A DNA stretch of 21,217 nucleotides from a virus. How positions within the stretch are numbered: position 1 is the stretch's first letter; every line of letters starts with the position of its first letter. Shown here one piece after another: positions 1 to 6,625 of this stretch. A program made the position numbers and the translations under genes. A model generated the notes under the pieces. It was not told the DNA's origin. It saw only the letters and a list, made by a program, of their open reading frames with translations, and did no database searches. The stretch covers positions 1 through 21,217 of IMG/VR virus record IMGVR_UViG_3300028548_005340; one strand, written 5' to 3'.

Positions 1-24
1 AACCATTAAAAGTTTGGGATAAGT

Positions 25-216
25 TTGGTGGGTAGAAAAAGAAAATATCATACCGATAAAGAAAGACGAGAAGCCCAAAGAAAGTGGCAAATGGAACATT
101 ATTTACGCAATAAAGAAGAAATTAAAGAAAAAGCACGACAAAGATATCGTGAACAAAAAAGAAAAGACATTTATGAAAAAAAAGTTAACGATTTGTATGG
201 GGACATTGATATTTAA
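25..216 (+). CDS. Small highly basic protein, unknown function
   Basis: A 63-residue protein very rich in Lys, Arg and Glu, predicted to be almost entirely helical (stretches such as KEEIKEKARQRYREQKRK). Charged helices of this kind occur in small phage proteins and in the N-terminal parts of some HNH or homing endonucleases, but no catalytic motif is present here. An in-frame stop lies at 7-9, so translation begins at TTG 25 or the adjacent GTG 28; there is no ATG and no good Shine-Dalgarno site. It ends 12 bases before the helicase gene, so the two are probably co-transcribed. A nucleic-acid-binding role is a guess from charge only. Confidence 0.55.
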   Translation: MVGRKRKYHTDKERREAQRKWQMEHYLRNKEEIKEKARQRYREQKRKDIYEKKVNDLYGDIDI

Positions 217-228
217 TATAAGAAGGTT

Positions 229-1596
229 ATGAGCAAAAACGAATCACTAATACAATATGGAACATCTTTCCAATCAAAAATCATATCATCGTTATTGGTA
301 AACAATAAGTTTATCCAAACCGTATATGATATCTTAGAAGTTAGTTACTTTGATAGTGACGCTAATAAATTTCTAATCACAGAAATCAGAAGATATTTTG
401 ACAAGTATAAAACACCACCTACGATGGAAGCATTGAAAGTGCAGATTGATGACTTGGATAACGATGTAATGAAGACAGCAATCGTAGATAGTTTAAGAAA
501 TGCTTGGAACTTCAGAGAATCACCAGACTTGGAATTCGTTCAAGAAAAAACATTAGAGTTTTGTAAGAATCAAGTTATCAAGAGTGCAATTATGCAATCA
601 GTTGAGTTATTGGATACACAAAAGTATGATGAAATCAAGGGTGTAATTGACAACGCAATGAAAGCCGGAGCCGAAAGAGATATCGGACACGAATATATGA
701 CTGGCTTTGAAGAACGAATGAGTTCATCAACGAGAGAAACCGTAGCAACCAAGTGGGATAGTATAAATGATTTAATGGAAGGTGGATTAGCAGGTGGAGA
801 ACTTGGAGTAGTAGTGGCACCAGCAGGTATTGGTAAATCGTGGACACTACAAGCAATCGGAGCAGACGCAGTCGCTAAAGGTAAAACCGTAATCCATTAT
901 ACATTAGAGTTAAATGCAGAATATGTAGGATTACGATATGATTGTATCGTAAGTGGACAACCTACTGGCAATTTACAATACTATAAAGAAGAAGTTTTAG
1001 CTAAAATAAATAAATTAAAGGGTAATTTGATTATCAAATATTATCCAACCAGAAGTGCAAGTGTTGCAACATTGGCAGGACACCTACAACAATGTGAATT
1101 ACAAGGTATAAAACCAGATATGGTATTGGTTGACTATGCAGATATTATGAAGTCTACGGTCAATTTCAAAGAAAAAAGACACCAAATTGGACACGTTTAT
1201 GAAGAACTAAGAGGTATGGCAGGAGAGTTTAACATACCGATATGGACAGCTTCACAAGCAAATCGTTCATCATTAGAGGAAGATGTGATTGACGCATCAA
1301 AAGTTTCAGAAGATTATTCAAAAGTTATGACAGCTGATTTTATTATGAGTATGTCAAGAAAAGTGGAAGACAAGATAGCAAACACGGGTAGATTCCACGT
1401 TATTAAGAATAGATTTGGACCAGATGGATTGACCTTTCCAGCTACCATTAATACCAATACAGGTTACATTCAAATATATGAAGCCAACACTCAAGAAGGA
1501 AAGCAAGCACAAGGCAAAATGGACAATGCAGAAGAGTATATGAGAAAAACCTTAGCACAAAAAAAGAAAGACTTCGACTCAGAAGGGTTTGAATAG
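229..1596 (+). CDS. 41: Replicative DNA helicase, DnaB / T4 gp41 family
   Basis: A 455-residue hexameric 5'-3' helicase of the RecA-fold SF4 class, which unwinds DNA at the phage replication fork. The N-terminal region (about 1-150) resembles the primase-interaction domain of gp41/DnaB. The ATPase core follows: Walker A APAGIGKS at 197-204, a catalytic Glu in the stretch YTLELNAE near 224-231, Walker B MVLVDYAD at 298-305, the H3-like motif IWTASQANR at 338-346 and the H4 region RFHVIKNRFGPDG at 388-400 with a probable arginine finger. The length is close to T4 gp41 (about 475). An AGAAGG ribosome site lies a few bases before ATG 229. The C-terminal tail (421-455) is charged and probably disordered. 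No primase gene (gp61) is in the window. Confidence 0.93.
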   Translation: MSKNESLIQYGTSFQSKIISSLLVNNKFIQTVYDILEVSYFDSDANKFLITEIRRYFDKYKTPPTMEALKVQIDDLDNDVMKTAIVDSLRNAWNFRESPDLEFVQEKTLEFCKNQVIKSAIMQSVELLDTQKYDEIKGVIDNAMKAGAERDIGHEYMTGFEERMSSSTRETVATKWDSINDLMEGGLAGGELGVVVAPAGIGKSWTLQAIGADAVAKGKTVIHYTLELNAEYVGLRYDCIVSGQPTGNLQYYKEEVLAKINKLKGNLIIKYYPTRSASVATLAGHLQQCELQGIKPDMVLVDYADIMKSTVNFKEKRHQIGHVYEELRGMAGEFNIPIWTASQANRSSLEEDVIDASKVSEDYSKVMTADFIMSMSRKVEDKIANTGRFHVIKNRFGPDGLTFPATINTNTGYIQIYEANTQEGKQAQGKMDNAEEYMRKTLAQKKKDFDSEGFE

Positions 1597-1631
1597 AACT
1601 TCAAAGAAAATCTTTCTAAAACTTCAAAGAA
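1597..1631 (+). repeat. 12-bp direct repeat in the spacer before nrdJ
   Basis: AACTTCAAAGAA occurs at 1597-1608 and again at 1620-1631, a 23-base period, i.e. about two helical turns. The copies start directly after the helicase stop codon. Between them is a short AAAGA/TCTTT inverted repeat (1604-1615). Spacing on one face of the helix fits an operator or activator site, but this is inferred from position alone. Confidence 0.5.
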
Positions 1632-1638
1632 TTTAAAA

Positions 1639-1678
1639 TATAATAGAATAAGATGAGTATATATTATACTTATAATAG
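1639..1678 (+). promoter_or_regulatory. Candidate promoter region of nrdJ (two TATAATAG boxes)
   Basis: TATAATAG is present at 1639-1646 and again at 1671-1678, each containing a perfect sigma70 -10 hexamer TATAAT. Neither has a recognisable TTGACA at 17 bases, so activation by a phage factor or a weak promoter is likely. The second box would give a leader of roughly 30 bases before the GTG start. AT richness makes chance -10 hits common, so confidence is limited. Confidence 0.4.
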
Positions 1679-1714
1679 GAACAAAAAGACAGACAAAACA
1701 TAGGAGAGTTTCAA

Positions 1715-3706
1715 GTGAAATTTAAGTTATCAGAAAATTTTATCAGTAAGTATAAAAGGAAAAAAGCACCATTTGGTTTTAACGGATTAGGCGAATTAGT
1801 CTATATGAGAACATATTCAAGACTTAAAGAAGATGGGAAGAACGAGCGTTGGTGGGAAACCGTTCAACGAGTAGTAGAGGGAACATATTCAATGCAAATG
1901 AATCACATTGAATCACACCAATTAGGTTGGAATCCTTGGCAAGCACAGAAATCTGCACAAGATATGTATGATAGAATATTCAATATGAAATTCTTACCAC
2001 CAGGTCGTGGTTTATGGGCTATGGGAACAGCAATCACAGAAGAAAAAGGATTGTATGCCGCACTAAACAATTGTGCTTTTGTATCAACGAAAACACTTAA
2101 AGAAGATTTAGCAAAACCATTTTGTTTCTTAATGGACGCCTCAATGTTAGGAGTTGGAGTAGGATTTGATACTAAAGGAGCGGGGGAAGTTCTCGTTAAA
2201 GAGATTGATAAGAAAAGAGATTCAGTTACATTTGAAATACCAGATACTCGTGAGGGTTGGGTAGAATCACTTAGACTTTTATTAGAAAGTTACTTTCACG
2301 GAACACAAAGAGTTGAGTTTGATTATTCATTAGTTAGACCAGCAGGAGAGCCAATCAAGGGCTTTGGTGGTGTATCAAGTGGACACGAACCATTAGAAGA
2401 AGTTCACGAAGATATCAGAAAAGTATTAGAGGGTAATGCAGGAAATCCAATTACAATAACAACAATCGTAGATATAATGAATTTGATTGGTAAATGTGTT
2501 GTAGCAGGTAATGTTAGACGAACAGCAGAAATTGTATTCGGTGACCCTGATTCAGATGAATACTTAGATTTAAAGAATTATAAAGTAAATCCACATAGAG
2601 ACCAATATGGTTGGACTTCAAACAATTCAGTATTTGCAGAACTCGGTATGGATTATACCGAAATAGCAAAAAGAATTGTAGATAATGGAGAACCTGGTCT
2701 TGCTTGGTTAGAAAATATGAGACATTATTCAAGAATGAAAAATGGTGGTGATAACAAAGACCATAGAGTAATGGGTGGTAATCCTTGTTTAGAACAATCA
2801 CTTGAATCATATGAGTTATGTTGTTTAGTGGAAACATTTCCAGACAACCACGATTCATTTGAGGATTATCAAAGAACATTAAAATATGCTTATTTGTATG
2901 CAAAAACCGTGACATTAGGAAGAACACATTGGTCAGATACCAACAGAGTTATGTTGAGAAATAGACGAATAGGTTGTTCAGTAAGTGGTGTCGCACAATT
3001 TATAACTAATCGTGGTTTAGATACTTTAAAGAATTGGTTAGAAGATGGATATGATACAATACAAGAATGGGATAAGATGTATAGTGATTGGTTCGCAGTT
3101 CCAAGAAGTATTAAAACAACATCAGTAAAACCAAGTGGTACGGTTTCTCTATTAGCAGGAGCAACACCTGGTTTACATTATCCAGAATCAAGATTCTATA
3201 CAAGAAGAATTAGAATATCAGTTAATTCAGAACTAATAGAACCATTAAATAAAGCAGGTTACACGATAGAGCCAGCATTCGGTTCAGAAGACTCAACATT
3301 AGTTGTTGAGGTGCCAGTAGATGTCGGTGAAGGAATAAGAACTGCAAAAGATTTATCAATATGGGAACAATTTAGTTTGGCTGCATTTATGCAACGACAT
3401 TGGGCAGATAACCAAGTTAGTTGTACTGCAACATTTGACCCTGAAACAGAAGGTCAAGAGATACCGCATGTATTGAATTATTATCAATATCATTTAAAAG
3501 GTATATCGTTACTACCAAGACACGATTGGGGAGCATATCCACAAATGCCTTATGAAGCTATTGATGAAAAGACATACAATAAGAATGTTAAAAAACTTGG
3601 TAAATTATCATTTGGTGTGATTAAGAACGAAGAAGCAGAAGTTGATAAGTTTTGTAACAACGATTCTTGTGAATTACCAGGTTTACCAGATGTAGAAGAA
3701 AATTAG
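1715..3706 (+). CDS. nrdJ: Adenosylcobalamin-dependent ribonucleoside-triphosphate reductase (class II)
   Basis: Converts ribonucleotides to deoxyribonucleotides for phage DNA synthesis, using coenzyme B12 to make the thiyl radical. The 663-residue protein follows the monomeric Lactobacillus leichmannii RTPR type: first redox Cys in NNCAFVS (C120), the GFGGVSSG loop (207-213), the active-site motif NPCLE with the radical Cys C348 and E350, the partner redox Cys C359 exactly 11 residues later as in RTPR, the PSGTVSLLAGATPG loop, and a C-terminal redox pair C647-x4-C652. No ATP-cone domain is seen. It starts at GTG 1715 behind AGGAGAG (1702-1708); the sequence KFKLSENFISKY follows, and no upstream ATG fits. 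It is somewhat shorter than RTPR (739). The gene needs host cobalamin, which matters for the receptor gene next door. Confidence 0.95.
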   Translation: MKFKLSENFISKYKRKKAPFGFNGLGELVYMRTYSRLKEDGKNERWWETVQRVVEGTYSMQMNHIESHQLGWNPWQAQKSAQDMYDRIFNMKFLPPGRGLWAMGTAITEEKGLYAALNNCAFVSTKTLKEDLAKPFCFLMDASMLGVGVGFDTKGAGEVLVKEIDKKRDSVTFEIPDTREGWVESLRLLLESYFHGTQRVEFDYSLVRPAGEPIKGFGGVSSGHEPLEEVHEDIRKVLEGNAGNPITITTIVDIMNLIGKCVVAGNVRRTAEIVFGDPDSDEYLDLKNYKVNPHRDQYGWTSNNSVFAELGMDYTEIAKRIVDNGEPGLAWLENMRHYSRMKNGGDNKDHRVMGGNPCLEQSLESYELCCLVETFPDNHDSFEDYQRTLKYAYLYAKTVTLGRTHWSDTNRVMLRNRRIGCSVSGVAQFITNRGLDTLKNWLEDGYDTIQEWDKMYSDWFAVPRSIKTTSVKPSGTVSLLAGATPGLHYPESRFYTRRIRISVNSELIEPLNKAGYTIEPAFGSEDSTLVVEVPVDVGEGIRTAKDLSIWEQFSLAAFMQRHWADNQVSCTATFDPETEGQEIPHVLNYYQYHLKGISLLPRHDWGAYPQMPYEAIDEKTYNKNVKKLGKLSFGVIKNEEAEVDKFCNNDSCELPGLPDVEEN

Positions 3707-3722
3707 ATTTCTTACAGGCAAG

Positions 3723-3748
3723 CAACACACCTGGATAAAAATGTGTTG
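3723..3748 (+). promoter_or_regulatory. Stem-loop in the nrdJ-receptor intergenic leader
   Basis: CAACACA (3723-3729) pairs perfectly with TGTGTTG (3742-3748) around a 12-base loop. The hairpin ends 12 bases before the AGGAG ribosome site of the receptor gene and contains the upstream GTG/TTG codons. It has no T-tract, so it is not a classical terminator; an mRNA-processing or stabilising element is possible. The 66-base leader is too short for a cobalamin riboswitch. Confidence 0.5.
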
Positions 3749-3772
3749 TCAACAAAAATAAGGAGAATGATT

Positions 3773-6514
3773 ATGAATTATCGTAATCTTTTAGCATCAC
3801 TATTGTTAATGTGTGGATTGTTTGCTCAATCTATTCACGGAACAATTGTTGATGTGAACTCAAAGCCCTTGAATGGAGCAAATGTTGTTGTTGTTGGAAC
3901 TAACTTAGGTGGAATATCAGATGAAAGCGGTACATTTCACATTGATTTAAGTTCTGGAACATATGACATAACAGTTTCTTTCATAGGGTATTCATCAATG
4001 ACTAAATCAGTTGTTGTTGGTGAGAAAATGTCTACATTGGAATTTGTCTTAGAACAAAACTTTGTAGTCCTTTCAGATGTTGAGGTATTAGCTTCTAGAG
4101 CATCTCAACAAACACCGGTAGCCTTCACTAATGTTTCAAAAGAAGATTTGGAATTAAGACTTGGTTCACAAGACCTTCCAATGATTCTTAACACAACACC
4201 AAGTGTTTACGCTACACAACAAGGTGGTGGTGCGGGTGATGCTCGTATCAACATTCGTGGTTTTAATCAAAGAAACATCGCAGTAATGATAAACGGAGTA
4301 CCACAAAACGATATGGAAAATGGTTGGGTATACTGGTCTAATTGGGACGGAGTTGGAGACACAGCTGCTTCAATACAAGTTCAAAGAGGACTATCAGCAG
4401 TAAACTTAGCAACGCCATCAATCGGTGGAACAATGAATGTCTTAACTGACCCAACTGCCTTTGAAAAAGGTGGTAAGTTCAAACAAGAAGCAGGAGAAGG
4501 TGGTTTTCTTAAAACTATGTTCAACTACAATACTGGTCTTATGTTTAATGACAAGTTAGCTTTGAGTGGAACTATTGTTCGTAAAACAGGTGATGGACTT
4601 GTTAACGGAACGTGGACTGACGCTTGGGCATACAACTTGGGAGCAAGTTTTGCAGTAAGTGACAAACAACGTTTTGAATTATATGCAATTGGTGCACCAC
4701 AAAGACACGGACAAAATCTATACAAGCAAAATATCGCTACTTACTCACAAGAGTTAGCTGGTGATGTTGACGGATACGATACTGACGCTTTCGCAGAAGG
4801 TGAAAAGTTCGAAACCGAAGCAGGTAGATTGTTCAATCAAAATGTCGCACCTATTGACCCATCATATACAGGTGAACAATACTGGTATATGTATGGAGCA
4901 AACACAACTAAGAGATATAGTTCAACTTTCTTAAATGAAAGAGAAAACTATTTCCATAAACCATTGGTTAACTTAAACCATTTCCTAGAATTAAATGACA
5001 AAACTCGTATGAGTTCAGTTGTTTATTGGAGTGGTGGTTCAGGTGGTGGAACAGGAACTTACGGAAGTGTATCAAGAATGCCAGCAGTTGAAGGCCAGAA
5101 ATGGTACGCATCTTCGCCGTGGACTTGGGATTGGAATGCTGAAATAGCACAAAATTCTGACAATGTGGATGAAAACTTCTCAACTGATGAAAATCGTTCA
5201 ACAGGAATACTTCGTAATTCTATCAATCGTCAAGATACATATGGTTTGATTAGTAAATTAAACTTTATTGTAAATGATGAATTAGAACTACAAATGGGTA
5301 TTGACTGGAGAGCAGCAACTATTGAACACGCTAGAGAAGTTCGTGATTTATTAGGTGGTGATTATTATGTTGACTATTCAGACGACAACTTTGAAGAAGG
5401 TAAAGTCGTTCGTTTAGGAGACGAGATAGCATACCACAATGATACAACTGTAGATTGGTTAGGTGGATTTGTTCAAGCAAATTACACTACTGACAAGATG
5501 AACATTTATGGAATGGGTGGACTATCAAGTATAGAATACTCTTACCAAGACCACTTCACAGTGGAAGATGAAGTCATCACAGCAGACCCAATTTCAACAT
5601 ACCAAGTTAAAGGTGGAGTAATGTATAATGTCAATGATGATTTGAGTGTATTTTTCAATACAGGAATGGTTGAGAAAGCACCTATTATGGACAATGTAAT
5701 TTACTTTGACGGAACTGTAGCAACAGACCCAGCAAATGAGAAATTTTTGCATAATGAGTTTGGTGTAAATTACAAGTTCGGTAAACTTGGATTAAATGCA
5801 AGTGCTTATAACACAGATTGGCAAGATAGAAACTTGACTAAGTCAGTAACGACTGGTCAAGGAGATTCAGGTGATACTGATGTTATCTTCCTAACAGGTG
5901 TTAATCAAAAGCATTCAGGTATAGAACTTGAAACTAACTATATGGTAAATGATATGTTAGATTTAATGTTCGTAGCATCTTTCGGTAATTGGAAATTTAA
6001 TGGTGACGCCAACGGAAATTATCAGGAAACTGAATATAATGACGCAGGCCAAGCAATTGGATACCAAACAACTGAATACGCTTACGCACTTGACGGATTG
6101 TATGTGGGAGATATGCCACAAACATCTTATATATTAGGAGTAACTCTTAAACCTATCAAGGATTTGAGTATACAAGCAATACATAAAATGTATGACAAAA
6201 ACTACTCTGACTGGTCGCCATCAGCTCGTGAATTTGACGGGACTAATGATGACGCAGACAGAAGTCAAGTTTGGGAAGCACCAAGCTATAACAGACTTGA
6301 TTTACATATGTCTTATAAACTTCCAAAAGTCAAAGACTTGGATATGATGCTAACCGCACATATTTTCAATGTTCTTGATGAAGTTTATGTACAAGACGCA
6401 GTCGATAATAGTCAATACAACGGTTTTGGTTCTAAAGTACACGCAGCACACAACGCTGAAGTATTCTTAGGAACACCAAGATACGCAAATATTGGATTAT
6501 CTATTGGATTCTAA
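3773..6514 (+). CDS. TonB-dependent outer-membrane receptor with carboxypeptidase-regulatory-like domain
   Basis: An outer-membrane active transporter of the TonB-dependent class, about 913 residues. The start is taken as ATG 3773: AGGAG at 3761-3765 is 7 bases upstream, and translation then opens with a classic signal peptide (MNYRNLLASLLLMCGLFAQS). In-frame codons upstream (GTG 3743, ATG 3767) would spoil it. Order of parts: signal peptide 1-20; CarboxypepD_reg-like beta domain about 21-95 (GTIVD, GISDESGTF, SFIGYSS); plug about 103-225 with NIRGFNQRNIAVMINGVPQ and VQRGLS...IGGTMNV; beta-barrel to the end, closing on Phe 913 (NIGLSIGF), the usual barrel terminus. No clear TonB box and no SusD partner were seen. 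The domain layout is typical of Bacteroidota/Marinimicrobia. Hand counts of ten 60-base lines gave about 39% G+C against about 32% in four lines of the polymerase, hinting at acquisition from a host. The substrate is unknown. Confidence 0.92.
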   Translation: MNYRNLLASLLLMCGLFAQSIHGTIVDVNSKPLNGANVVVVGTNLGGISDESGTFHIDLSSGTYDITVSFIGYSSMTKSVVVGEKMSTLEFVLEQNFVVLSDVEVLASRASQQTPVAFTNVSKEDLELRLGSQDLPMILNTTPSVYATQQGGGAGDARINIRGFNQRNIAVMINGVPQNDMENGWVYWSNWDGVGDTAASIQVQRGLSAVNLATPSIGGTMNVLTDPTAFEKGGKFKQEAGEGGFLKTMFNYNTGLMFNDKLALSGTIVRKTGDGLVNGTWTDAWAYNLGASFAVSDKQRFELYAIGAPQRHGQNLYKQNIATYSQELAGDVDGYDTDAFAEGEKFETEAGRLFNQNVAPIDPSYTGEQYWYMYGANTTKRYSSTFLNERENYFHKPLVNLNHFLELNDKTRMSSVVYWSGGSGGGTGTYGSVSRMPAVEGQKWYASSPWTWDWNAEIAQNSDNVDENFSTDENRSTGILRNSINRQDTYGLISKLNFIVNDELELQMGIDWRAATIEHAREVRDLLGGDYYVDYSDDNFEEGKVVRLGDEIAYHNDTTVDWLGGFVQANYTTDKMNIYGMGGLSSIEYSYQDHFTVEDEVITADPISTYQVKGGVMYNVNDDLSVFFNTGMVEKAPIMDNVIYFDGTVATDPANEKFLHNEFGVNYKFGKLGLNASAYNTDWQDRNLTKSVTTGQGDSGDTDVIFLTGVNQKHSGIELETNYMVNDMLDLMFVASFGNWKFNGDANGNYQETEYNDAGQAIGYQTTEYAYALDGLYVGDMPQTSYILGVTLKPIKDLSIQAIHKMYDKNYSDWSPSAREFDGTNDDADRSQVWEAPSYNRLDLHMSYKLPKVKDLDMMLTAHIFNVLDEVYVQDAVDNSQYNGFGSKVHAAHNAEVFLGTPRYANIGLSIGF

Positions 6515-6515
6515 T

Positions 6516-6551
6516 TAGTTATTGGGGCGAATTAATTTTCGCCCCTAACTA
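6516..6551 (+). terminator. Strong stem-loop after the receptor gene, probable terminator
   Basis: GGGGCGAA (6524-6531) pairs with TTCGCCCC (6538-6545), and outside it TAGTTA (6516-6521) pairs with TAACTA (6546-6551) across a two-base bulge. It begins right after the receptor stop codon and is the most GC-rich stem in any spacer. What follows is an A-tract, not the T-tract of a textbook intrinsic terminator, so termination could be inefficient or the element could protect the mRNA 3' end. Confidence 0.6.
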
Positions 6552-6561
6552 AAAAAAATAC

Positions 6562-6590
6562 TTGACATTAACAAAATTAATTTGTATATT
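6562..6590 (+). promoter_or_regulatory. Sigma70-like promoter for the DNA polymerase gene
   Basis: TTGACA (6562-6567) is followed after exactly 17 bases by TATATT (6585-6590), a near-consensus host sigma70 promoter. It lies directly downstream of the stem-loop and 35 bases before the polymerase TTG start. It is the best promoter match in the window and suggests early transcription of polymerase and the genes behind it by host RNA polymerase. The -10 overlaps one copy of the ATATTTAT spacer motif. Confidence 0.75.
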
Positions 6591-6625
6591 TATATACAGA
6601 GAGTTAAAACCTAAAGGAGTTATAT

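Noticed and set aside
570-856. Minus-strand open frames across the window, such as those at 570-856 and 2514-2927
   Set aside because: They lie fully inside strong + strand genes with catalytic motifs, and their translations show no recognisable domain or ribosome site.
3707-3772. Cobalamin riboswitch upstream of the TonB receptor
   Set aside because: The spacer is only 66 bases and holds one simple hairpin; known B12 riboswitches are roughly 200 bases with a conserved B12 box, which I do not see.
3743-3772. Receptor start at GTG 3743 or ATG 3767
   Set aside because: The AGGAG at 3761-3765 spaces correctly only to ATG 3773, and the signal peptide begins there.
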